A stretch of 5,935 nt of DNA, from the NCBI GenBank assembly GCA_028287205.1, contig JAQBQC010000192.1, forward strand, positions 1 to 5,935, given 5' to 3'. The notes beneath the pieces are model-generated. The model saw only the letters and a list, made by a program, of their open reading frames with translations. It was not told the origin of the DNA and did not search any database. Below, in pieces: positions 1-5,867 of the stretch (position 1 is its first letter; each line of letters begins with the position of its first letter). This DNA is from Gemmatimonadota bacterium. GTDB lineage: Bacteria; Gemmatimonadota; Gemmatimonadetes; Gemmatimonadales; Gemmatimonadaceae. The position numbers and the translations under genes were made by a program.

Positions 1-31
1 CGAGCGCCAGCGCCAGAGGCGACGTTCGCAC
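1..31 (-). CDS. Possible start of an exported protein (partial, cut by window edge)
   Basis: Beginning 18 nt after the stop codon of the large outer-membrane protein gene, a GTG codon (31-29) opens a frame reading M-R-T-S-P-L-A-L-A-L before the window ends. An Arg followed by a run of Leu/Ala is what the start of a signal peptide or lipoprotein leader looks like, and a following gene on the same strand fits the operon layout. There is no clear Shine-Dalgarno sequence before the GTG, and only ten codons are visible, so this could equally be intergenic sequence. No function can be given. Confidence 0.25.
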   Translation of the reverse strand, partial: MRTSPLALAL

Positions 32-49
32 GAAGGTGAAGCTACGCGA

Positions 50-3000
50 TCAGAACGTCGGATACAACGAGAATTGCCAGAATCCCTTTCGTCCGGGAGA
101 GTCCTTCGGAATTGCGTAGTCCCATCGCAGGATCACGTAGTTGAAGAGAATCACTCGAAGTCCGAACACATAGCTCGTCAACAGCGACCGAACATTCGCG
201 GGATCGTCCTGGCTGCTTCGCTTGAACTCGACCTTCTGGCCGTTGAACCACGTCGTGCCGGCATCGTAAAAGAATGCACCTTCGATCGGCGGCAGCGGAA
301 TCACGCCCGCGAGCCCGCCGCGCACGAGAGGGAAGCGCAGCTCGATGTTTCCGAACACGACCTTGCTGCCGAGAAGACGGTTGCATCGCTGCGCGTTCTG
401 GACCGTAGCCGGACAGTTGGCATTCGTGATCTGGAAGCTCTGATCGTCGTAACCGCGAATCAGATCGCTGTAACCCAGATACTTCTGGAGGCTGTCGGCA
501 TCACGACCGTACGACAGATTCGCCGTCAGACGCGTCGCGATCGTGAGATAGCTGAAGAGAATCGCGTCGTAGCGCCGATAGTCGCCGAGCAGCCCGAGCC
601 ACTGAAACTGCCCGATCGCCGGTGTGACTCCAAAGCGATAGCGCCGGCCGTAGATCGGTCCCGTGTAGCCGAAGAGCGTGTTGTCGGAGACGTACGAGAG
701 GCTGGGCTCGACGTAGAATTTGCTGCTGCCGGCCACTTCGTTCTGCTGCGCATTCGTGAGCGGATTGCCGAACTGGTCGACGACCTGCGAGAAGACGAGA
801 AACGAGCGCTCGAGATCCGCGAGCGTGAGTCCGAGCTCGAAGCGCGTGAAGCGGTTGAGCGGATAGATGCCGATCGCGAACGCCTCGCGATCGAGATAGC
901 GCGCAATGACATCCTGCTGCGTGAGCGTGCCGTCGCCGTTGTCGAAGAATTGCGTGCCCTCGCCGAAATAGAACGGCGACTGCGAATATCCCACCGCATA
1001 CTGCAGCCGGTGCGAGAGGTTCGTGTAGGCCGCGAGCCCCTGCGCATCGGCGAGTCGCCCGTTGATCGACAGCGCGAAGGCGAGATGGTTGTTGCCCACC
1101 ATGTCGCTGAGGGAGATGGCGGTTCCGCCGAACACCCCGTTGCCGAAGTTGTCGCGCGAGTAGCCGACCGTTGGCCGCGCTACGAAGTCCGGCGAGAATC
1201 GGATGTGGTACTTGTACTGCTTGAACTGACTCGTGTCGGGCAGCTGCAACGCGCCGCTGTCGAGTATTGCCGCGACGCTCACGTGCGTTTCCGTGTGCGG
1301 TCCGGAATCGGCGAGCGTGCCCGAAGAGCGGAAGGTCGTGCCGGACCGATAGTACGAGTACGAGAGCGAGTCGGCCGGAGCGGAGTCCACGCGCGCAGCG
1401 CGAGCGGCGGCCGCACTGTCCGTGCGGAGCGCGACCGTCGTGCCGGGGGCGGCGGTGAAGGGCAGCCGCTTGAGCAGGCGCGGATTGTCGATCGACCAGA
1501 CGGTGTACTCACCGTTCTCGAGATAGGTGAACGCCATCCGGTCGTTCGCGTGCGACCACGTGATCACCGGGCTGAATTCCGTCACGGAGATCACGCCACC
1601 GACCACGTTCGTGAGCTGGAAGTGCTGCTTCTGCCCGAGATCGTAGAGGAAGATGTTTTGTCCGCCCGTTCGATCGGACACGAAGGCGATGGACTTCGAG
1701 TCCGGCGCCCACATCGGATTGATGTTGAGCCCCGCCTGTCCCGGAATCAGCTCGACGTTTCCGCCATTGACGTGGTAGATCGCGATCTGCCAATGCGGAA
1801 ACTTGAGATTCTTGAGGTCCGCACCAGGCGCCTGATCCGTCGCGAACGCGATCATCGTTCCGTCGGGCGACCACTGCGGCTGCATGTCCGCGAACTCGTC
1901 GTTCGTGAGCTGCGCGAGGTTTTTTCCGTCTGCATCCACCATGTAGAGATCGGTGATGCCGCCCTTGTTACCGGAGAACACCAGATGCTTCCCATCCGGT
2001 GACCAGCTCGGCCCCGCGATGCCATCCAGCGGCAGCTCGAACTTCGCGACACGCTTTCGGCGCTTCACGTCGAGCAGATACAGGTTCTCCTGGCCTCCGC
2101 CGAGTGCAGAGAAGGCGAGCAGCTTCCCGTCAGGCGAAAACGCGCTCTGCGAATACAGAATTCCGATTTCCTGATAATTCGGATCGAAGGTGCTCTTCAC
2201 CAGGCGGGAGATGCGCTTGCCCGTTTTCGCATCGCCGAGCCAGAGGTCGATGAACACCTGGCCCTTGAGGAAGCTTCCATTCGACAGGAATGCGATGTAC
2301 TTGCCGTCCGGCGAAAGCGCCGGCGCGAGGAAGACCTGCCCGCCGGTGCGCTTCTGGGAGAGCAGAGGCTTCGCGAAGTGACGCGGGCGCTGGAGCTGCG
2401 CGACTTGCGGCAGATACTTGATCTGCATCGCTTCCTTCCACTCGTCACCCAGGTCCTCGAGCGACTCGCCCGTCTCGCGCTTGAACGCGCGCTCGATGCC
2501 CATGGAGGGAACGTCGGCCATGATGGAGCCGATGATCTCGTCGCCGAAGCGGCCCGCGATGTACGCCCACAGCGGCTGACCGAAGCGATACGGATCGTAG
2601 CGGTCCGGCTGCTCGGTCATCTTCACGATCGTCGGGAGGTCGCCGTTGATCGCGGCATCGCGCATCACGGTGGACGAGCGCGCGTAGTCCGGTCCGAGCG
2701 ACAGATACTCGGCCATGCCTTCCATGAACCAGAGTGGCGGATTCACCTGCGACAGCTGCGCGATGCCGCCACCCGCGCGCCCGCGCGCGAAGATGTCGAA
2801 CTGGAACTCGTGCACCATTTCGTGCGTGAGCACGTGCTCGAGGCCGCGGAAGTCGCCGGTGAACGGCATGAGCATGCGGTGGCGCAACGGCTCGGTCACA
2901 CCACCCGTGCCCTCACCCAGATCGCCCGTGACGTTGTTCTGACCGAAGTCCGCGCGCGACGCGAAGAAGAGAATGGGCTTCTTCTCGCGGAACTCGTGTC

Positions 3001-3241
3001 CTAGGATGCGCGAAAGCCGAGCGTAATCGCGCTCGGCCATCCGCGCGCCTTCCATCGCTGCGACGCGCTCGCTCGGGTAGTAGTGAATCAACCAATGCTC
3101 GGTCTCGATGACCTGCCAGTTGAAGTCCTTGTACTGGACCTGGTTCTGACCGAAGTACTCCTGACCAGCCGCTCTCGAAGCGAGCGCTCCGCTCGCCATG
3201 AGGGTGATCAGGGCCGTGCGCCATACAATGCGTGAGCTCAT
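50..3241 (-). CDS. Secreted zinc peptidase-like / TolB-type propeller / Omp85 barrel outer-membrane protein
   Basis: This 1063-residue protein starts with a signal peptide (basic R4 and R8, hydrophobic 9-22, likely cleavage after A25 or G26). Residues about 30-280 resemble peptidase-MA-type gluzincins: HEMVH at 140-144 gives two zinc ligands and the catalytic Glu, and WFMEGMAEY at 171-179 supplies a probable third ligand, E174. Residues about 300-590 carry six PD40/TolB-like repeats (SPDGK-type motifs near 310, 369, 414, 458, 512 and a degenerate one near 562), which suggests a six-bladed propeller. An Ala/Ser/Asp-rich linker (about 595-670) follows. Residues about 680-1063 look like a 16-strand Omp85 barrel, with IRGY at 928-931 (the loop-6 signature), an ELRFP strand at 967-971 and a terminal Phe. 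I see no POTRA domain. The ATG overlaps the rsfS stop by 4 nt. Domain calls are by eye. Peptidase activity and function are inferred; the substrate is unknown. Confidence 0.9.
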   Translation of the reverse strand: MSSRIVWRTALITLMASGALASRAAGQEYFGQNQVQYKDFNWQVIETEHWLIHYYPSERVAAMEGARMAERDYARLSRILGHEFREKKPILFFASRADFGQNNVTGDLGEGTGGVTEPLRHRMLMPFTGDFRGLEHVLTHEMVHEFQFDIFARGRAGGGIAQLSQVNPPLWFMEGMAEYLSLGPDYARSSTVMRDAAINGDLPTIVKMTEQPDRYDPYRFGQPLWAYIAGRFGDEIIGSIMADVPSMGIERAFKRETGESLEDLGDEWKEAMQIKYLPQVAQLQRPRHFAKPLLSQKRTGGQVFLAPALSPDGKYIAFLSNGSFLKGQVFIDLWLGDAKTGKRISRLVKSTFDPNYQEIGILYSQSAFSPDGKLLAFSALGGGQENLYLLDVKRRKRVAKFELPLDGIAGPSWSPDGKHLVFSGNKGGITDLYMVDADGKNLAQLTNDEFADMQPQWSPDGTMIAFATDQAPGADLKNLKFPHWQIAIYHVNGGNVELIPGQAGLNINPMWAPDSKSIAFVSDRTGGQNIFLYDLGQKQHFQLTNVVGGVISVTEFSPVITWSHANDRMAFTYLENGEYTVWSIDNPRLLKRLPFTAAPGTTVALRTDSAAAARAARVDSAPADSLSYSYYRSGTTFRSSGTLADSGPHTETHVSVAAILDSGALQLPDTSQFKQYKYHIRFSPDFVARPTVGYSRDNFGNGVFGGTAISLSDMVGNNHLAFALSINGRLADAQGLAAYTNLSHRLQYAVGYSQSPFYFGEGTQFFDNGDGTLTQQDVIARYLDREAFAIGIYPLNRFTRFELGLTLADLERSFLVFSQVVDQFGNPLTNAQQNEVAGSSKFYVEPSLSYVSDNTLFGYTGPIYGRRYRFGVTPAIGQFQWLGLLGDYRRYDAILFSYLTIATRLTANLSYGRDADSLQKYLGYSDLIRGYDDQSFQITNANCPATVQNAQRCNRLLGSKVVFGNIELRFPLVRGGLAGVIPLPPIEGAFFYDAGTTWFNGQKVEFKRSSQDDPANVRSLLTSYVFGLRVILFNYVILRWDYAIPKDSPGRKGFWQFSLYPTF

Positions 3242-3600
3242 ACCTTGGCCTCCTCCGCGTCGATGGCGACGATTCGGGCATCACCCCACAGGCGTTCGAG
3301 CTGATAGAAGTCGCGCAACGTGGGGTGGAAGACGTGCACGACGAAGTCGACGTAATCGAGAAGAACCCAACGACCCTGCGCGAGCCCCTCGACGTGATGC
3401 GCCCGCACGCCTTCCTTCTTGAGCTCATCCATCACGTGCTCGGCGATCGCGCGCACGTGCGTGTCGGAGGAGCCGCTGGCGATCAGAAAGTAGTCAGTGG
3501 CATTCGAGACCTTGTCGAGGTCGAGGACGACCACGTTGTTGGCCTTCAGATCGTAACACAACGCGGCCGCACGCTGCACTTGCGCGAGTATAGAAGACAC
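3238..3600 (-). CDS. rsfS: Ribosomal silencing factor RsfS
   Basis: This 120-residue protein of the RsfS/Iojap (DUF143) family is close to the usual length of about 105-130. The family binds uL14 on the 50S subunit and blocks joining with 30S, lowering translation in stationary phase or starvation. Visible family hallmarks are VVLDLDKVSNATDYFLIASG (residues 24-43), the SSDTHVRAIAEHV helix (44-56), EGLAQGRWVLLDYVDFVVHV (71-90) and YQLERLWGDA (99-108). The start is GTG at 3600. No clear Shine-Dalgarno precedes it and there is no better alternative start, so the start carries some doubt. It is separated from rplI by 158 nt with a dyad and overlaps the next gene by 4 nt. In many bacteria rsfS sits beside nadD, which is not seen here. 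Confidence 0.95.
   Translation of the reverse strand: MSSILAQVQRAAALCYDLKANNVVVLDLDKVSNATDYFLIASGSSDTHVRAIAEHVMDELKKEGVRAHHVEGLAQGRWVLLDYVDFVVHVFHPTLRDFYQLERLWGDARIVAIDAEEAKV
3249..3256 (-). promoter_or_regulatory. Strong Shine-Dalgarno of the large outer-membrane protein gene
   Basis: On the minus strand GGAGGAGG lies 7 nt before the ATG at 3241. It sits inside the last codons of rsfS, so the two genes are physically interlocked (ATGA overlap at 3241-3238). This is the best ribosome binding site in the window. It supports the chosen start and implies good translation independent of, or in addition to, coupling from rsfS. Confidence 0.8.
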
Positions 3601-3650
3601 TGGTTCGAGGTGCCTGTCGTATGTGGTGAGAGCGCACGGCGTGCAGGGAC

Positions 3651-3671
3651 TGTGCGCGCAATATGTGCGCG
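3651..3671 (-). repeat. Tandem 8-mer CGCGCACA, two copies 13 bp apart
   Basis: On the minus strand CGCGCACA occurs at 3671-3664 and again at 3658-3651, with TATTG between the copies (plus strand: TGTGCGCG twice). The two perfect copies lie in the non-coding gap before rsfS and overlap the weak candidate -10 element. This could be a regulator binding site with near-helical spacing, or chance in GC-rich DNA. The same bases can also form an imperfect 7-bp hairpin with a 3-nt loop. Confidence 0.4.
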
Positions 3672-3689
3672 GAACCGGGGGCGTACCAA
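3660..3689 (-). promoter_or_regulatory. Weak candidate promoter for rsfS
   Basis: On the minus strand TTGGTA (3689-3684) and CATATT (3665-3660) are separated by 18 nt, each matching the sigma-70 consensus at 4 of 6 positions. The location, between the post-rplI dyad and rsfS, is where a promoter for a second transcription unit would be expected. The match is weak and such pairs occur by chance, so this is only a candidate. The TATT core lies between two copies of an 8-mer that are described separately. Confidence 0.25.
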
Positions 3690-3702
3690 CACCACTACAC
3701 GA

Positions 3703-3730
3703 ACGCCCGGCGGAAGTTTCCGCCGGGCGT
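3703..3730 (-). terminator. Strong dyad after rplI, possible terminator or processing stem
   Basis: The arm ACGCCCGGCGGAA is followed, after two central bases, by its exact reverse complement, giving a 13-bp perfect dyad 28 to 56 nt after the rplI stop codon. In RNA the inner pairs would open to a small loop, leaving about 11 GC-rich pairs. On the minus strand the stem is followed by TTCGTGTAGTGG, which lacks a proper U-run, so it is not a textbook intrinsic terminator. It may attenuate transcription, protect the 3' end of the ribosomal-protein mRNA, or act in both directions. Confidence 0.6.
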
Positions 3731-3758
3731 CAAGACACGCGCAATGGCCGAGTCGCGT

Positions 3759-4205
3759 TTACTGCTTGATCACCCACACCCTGACCTCGGGCTTCACGTC
3801 GGCATGGAGGCGAACTGGTACCTTGTAGACGCCAAGCGCTTTGATCGGCTCGTGAAGGTCGATCTGGCGCTTCTCGATCTCCGGAAAGCCCTGCGCGTGC
3901 AGCTGCTGCGCAATATCCGCGGAGGTTACCGAGCCGAACAGCTTGTCCTCTTCGCCCACGCGTGCGGAGAACGTCAGCGACACCTGCTCCAGTCGATTGG
4001 CGAGCGTCTGCGCCTGACTGCGGCGCTCGTTCTCGGCGGCCTCGAGATGCGCCTTCTCGCGCTCGATGCGCTTGCGATTGCCTGGCGTCGCCTCGTAGGC
4101 GAGGCCGCGGGGGAGAAGAAAATTTCTGCCGTAGCCGGGAGACACCGTGACGATGTCGCCAGGCTGGCCGAGGTTGTCGATTGCCTGCTTGAGAATGACT
4201 TCCAT
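3759..4205 (-). CDS. rplI: 50S ribosomal protein bL9
   Basis: This 148-residue protein matches the usual L9 length (148-150). It binds 23S rRNA at the base of the L1 stalk and reaches out with a long helix, and it helps fidelity and frame maintenance. The N-terminal domain has the L9 signature from G13 to T40 (GQPGDIVTVSPGYGRNFLLP and then RGLAYEAT). A charged linker helix covers about 41-75 and the C-terminal domain holds KLFGSVTSADIAQQL (88-102). Two ATG codons are adjacent (4208 and 4205). I chose 4205 because the family begins M-x-V-I-L, but GGAG is 7 nt from the first and 10 nt from the second, so 4208 is possible. The gene follows the DUF2232 gene by 40 nt and a strong dyad follows it. 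Confidence 0.97.
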   Translation of the reverse strand: MEVILKQAIDNLGQPGDIVTVSPGYGRNFLLPRGLAYEATPGNRKRIEREKAHLEAAENERRSQAQTLANRLEQVSLTFSARVGEEDKLFGSVTSADIAQQLHAQGFPEIEKRQIDLHEPIKALGVYKVPVRLHADVKPEVRVWVIKQ

Positions 4206-4208
4206 CAT

Positions 4209-4220
4209 CGGAGTGCTCCG
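4209..4220 (-). promoter_or_regulatory. rplI: Inverted repeat enclosing the rplI Shine-Dalgarno
   Basis: On the minus strand CGGAG-CA-CTCCG is a perfect dyad ending directly before the first ATG of rplI. The Shine-Dalgarno GGAG is in its left arm. A real RNA hairpin would have a 4-bp stem and a 4-base loop, which is marginally stable. It could dampen initiation unless ribosomes arrive from the upstream gene. Confidence 0.4.
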
Positions 4221-4245
4221 GTCGAACGGTTGATCGTCGAGTAAG

Positions 4246-5280
4246 CTATCTGGTGGCGCCGGGGCCAGCCGGCGAATTCGCCGTCCGCACGCGCCGCCGC
4301 CAATCGATCCACGTATCGGTAACGCCAAGCCCCACTGCGAGCGGAAGCGACACCGGCAACAATACCACTGCGGCGGCGCTCGCCGCCAACTGCGCTCCGA
4401 GTGTCGGCTGGGGATAAAACCAGGCGATCACACCAAAGCCGCGCAGCGCGTAGAGCGCGCCGAAAAACACGACGAGATTCGCCCCGACCACGCGCATGGC
4501 ATCGAGCGCGGGCAGAACCGTAATCGTCATCCCTGCCACCAGCGCCCAGATCAGCTCGTCGCTGAACCGAAAGAACCGAAATGGCGCCAGCGCCGCGCCG
4601 AGTCGCGCGCGGCTCATGCGGTGATACAGTCCCCACGCCAGCGCGCATGCCGCCAGCGATTCGAGCGCGAGCAGCGCCGGATACAACGGTGCCGCGAAGC
4701 TCTCCGATGCCTGCTGCAGCTGAAGCGCACGTCGCGCCGCCCACTCTCGCACGGCCGGAGCGAAGTTCGCGTCGGGAAATCCGCGCGCCCACTGTGCGAG
4801 CACGGTGGAGTTGCGCAGCTGAAGCTCTCGCGCGAACACATCTTCAATACGACCAGCAGCGTGCGATGCGAACGCCATCCCGATGGCGGCGATGAGCGCC
4901 GCGATTCCCACTGCCGCGAGCGCGCGGCCGAGGAACTGCCGCCGCCAGCCGAGAATGCAGACGAGGCCGAGCGCGCCGGCCACGAGCACGCCCCACGAGC
5001 GAGCGAGATCCGTGTACGCCTCGCTGCCAGCGCGCGACGGAATCGCGAGCAGGAGTCCGGCGAGCGCCGCCCATGCGAGCGCGAGCGCGGACGAGCCACC
5101 CCGACGCCACCCCGCGATGAAGCATGCGGCGAGCGCGGGCACGAGCAAAACGAGTGTATCGACGACAGGTGCGGCCGCCCGCACGACCGGCGCGTGCGAG
5201 AGCAGGAGGAACGCCACGAGCGCGATCACGATGCGCGTCCAACCCTGCTCCCGCGGCGGAGCCGCGAGGGCGTCGCTCAT
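4246..5280 (-). CDS. DUF2232 (YybS-type) multipass membrane protein
   Basis: This 344-residue inner-membrane protein has about nine predicted membrane segments: roughly 15-33, 39-58, 63-81, 95-112, 119-138, 200-220, 243-259, 265-289 and 297-320. A large soluble loop lies between the fifth and sixth (about 140-198). Features that fit the DUF2232 family are RFFRFSDELIWALVAG (235-250), NLVVFFGALYALRGFGVIAW (268-287) and the terminal GVTDTWIDWRRR (319-330). Position supports the call: in several phyla a DUF2232 gene sits between rpsR and rplI. The molecular function is unknown; a role in membrane or cell-envelope biology is only guessed for the family. The ATG at 5280 is one base after the rpsR stop and lacks a good Shine-Dalgarno, suggesting termination-reinitiation. 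A longer frame from 5376 overlaps rpsR and is rejected. Confidence 0.85.
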   Translation of the reverse strand: MSDALAAPPREQGWTRIVIALVAFLLLSHAPVVRAAAPVVDTLVLLVPALAACFIAGWRRGGSSALALAWAALAGLLLAIPSRAGSEAYTDLARSWGVLVAGALGLVCILGWRRQFLGRALAAVGIAALIAAIGMAFASHAAGRIEDVFARELQLRNSTVLAQWARGFPDANFAPAVREWAARRALQLQQASESFAAPLYPALLALESLAACALAWGLYHRMSRARLGAALAPFRFFRFSDELIWALVAGMTITVLPALDAMRVVGANLVVFFGALYALRGFGVIAWFYPQPTLGAQLAASAAAVVLLPVSLPLAVGLGVTDTWIDWRRRVRTANSPAGPGATR

Positions 5281-5281
5281 G

Positions 5282-5503
5282 TCAGGCTTGGTGACCCCGG
5301 ATGTACGGCACGAGCGCGAGGTAGCGCGAACGCTTGATCGCCGTCGACAGCTGACGCTGATGACGCGCGCACACACCGCTCAACCGGCTCGGCAGAATCT
5401 TGCCGGTGTCGGTGAGGAAGCGTCCGAGGGTACGATCATCCTTGTAATCGATGAACCGCACGCGGGTTTCGCAGAATGGGCAACTCTTCTGTGGGCGTCG
5501 CAT
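5282..5503 (-). CDS. rpsR: 30S ribosomal protein bS18
   Basis: This 73-residue protein has the normal length of S18, which pairs with S6 on the platform of the 30S subunit and binds 16S rRNA. Residues CPFC at 8-11 and C45-x2-H48 keep the metal-ribbon ligands of the zinc-binding (C+) version of S18. Other family blocks are [20 protein letters not shown] (18-37), a core with [10 protein letters not shown] (43-52) and [13 protein letters not shown] (55-67). The ATG is separated from the rpsF stop by one base, and its Shine-Dalgarno GAGGA lies inside the final rpsF codons, 5 nt before the ATG. It is followed one base later by the DUF2232 gene. No ssb or priB gene intervenes between rpsF and rpsR, as it does in Firmicutes or E. 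coli. Confidence 0.98.
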   Translation of the reverse strand: MRRPQKSCPFCETRVRFIDYKDDRTLGRFLTDTGKILPSRLSGVCARHQRQLSTAIKRSRYLALVPYIRGHQA

Positions 5504-5504
5504 G

Positions 5505-5867
5505 CTAATCCTCGTCGTCGTCGTCGTCGCTCGCGCGCCCGCGTCCGGCGGCGATCTCTTCCTCGGTCATCGGCGGAGCGCCGACTTCGTGCTCGTGCAG
5601 CGTGATGAGATAGCGAACGACGCCCTCATCGAGCTTGAGCGCGCGCTCGTATTCCGGAAGCGTGGCCGCTTCGGCTTCGAAGTGCGCGATCGTGTAGTGG
5701 CCCGTCTCGCGACGGCCGATGGGATACGCCAGCTGGCGCTTTCCCCAGTGCTCGACGGCGACATCGCCGGTGCCGAGCAGCGTGTGCACACGCGTGAGCG
5801 TGTCGGTGATGGCGGCATCTTCGAGTGCGGCATCGAAGATGTACACCACCTCATACTTGCGAGGCAT
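5505..5867 (-). CDS. rpsF: 30S ribosomal protein bS6
   Basis: This 120-residue S6 protein binds S18 and the 16S rRNA platform. Family motifs are [12 protein letters not shown] (4-15), [12 protein letters not shown] (40-51), [11 protein letters not shown] (57-67) and [20 protein letters not shown] (74-93). After the folded core (about residue 95) comes an extension ending in S-DDDDD-ED. Its acidic tail recalls E. coli S6, whose C-terminus receives extra glutamates from RimK; whether this one is modified is unknown. The start is the ATG at 5867, with GGAGG 11 nt upstream. It is the first gene visible in the ribosomal cluster and is followed by rpsR after one base. Confidence 0.98.
   Translation of the reverse strand: MPRKYEVVYIFDAALEDAAITDTLTRVHTLLGTGDVAVEHWGKRQLAYPIGRRETGHYTIAHFEAEAATLPEYERALKLDEGVVRYLITLHEHEVGAPPMTEEEIAAGRGRASDDDDDED
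5509..5513 (-). promoter_or_regulatory. rpsR: rpsR Shine-Dalgarno embedded in the rpsF acidic-tail codons
   Basis: On the minus strand GAGGA is followed by TTAGC and then the rpsR ATG, a spacing of 5 nt. The same bases are the Glu-Asp codons (GAG GAT) that end rpsF before TAG. The acidic end of S6 and the rpsR ribosome binding site are therefore written in the same nucleotides. Confidence 0.7.
5514..5528 (-). repeat. rpsF: Five tandem GAC codons at the rpsF 3' end
   Basis: On the minus strand five perfect GAC units in a row encode Asp115-Asp119 region residues of the S6 acidic tail, directly before the GAG GAT TAG end. Use of one codon throughout, although GAT is available, makes it a true trinucleotide repeat that could gain or lose units by slippage without frameshift. 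Confidence 0.7.

Noticed and set aside
74..2002. 642-codon open frame on the plus strand
   Set aside because: It lies wholly antisense to the barrel and propeller gene. The product is Arg/Glu/Val-rich with no recognisable domain, as expected from the complement of a GC-rich, codon-biased gene.
2378..3004. 208-codon plus-strand frame opposite the peptidase domain
   Set aside because: It is antisense to a clearly coding domain, is rich in Arg/Leu/Ala and has no motif or ribosome binding site.
3586..3591. TATACT on the minus strand, a good -10-like hexamer
   Set aside because: It lies inside the first codons of rsfS and has no -35-like hexamer at a suitable distance; transcription from it would miss the rsfS start.
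3663..4244. 193-codon plus-strand frame opposite rplI
   Set aside because: It covers rplI on the other strand and shows no family resemblance.
4206..4328. N-terminal extension of bL9 from an ATG at 4328
   Set aside because: It would overlap the end of the DUF2232 gene and adds about 40 residues before the invariant M-x-V-I-L start of L9.
4621..5337. 238-codon plus-strand frame opposite the DUF2232 gene
   Set aside because: The product is an Arg/Glu-rich low-complexity string; the minus strand has clear membrane segments and family motifs.
5281..5376. N-terminal extension of the DUF2232 protein from an ATG at 5376
   Set aside because: The extension overlaps rpsR, is Arg/Ser-rich and is not family-like. 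The ATG at 5280, one base after the rpsR stop, fits the operon.
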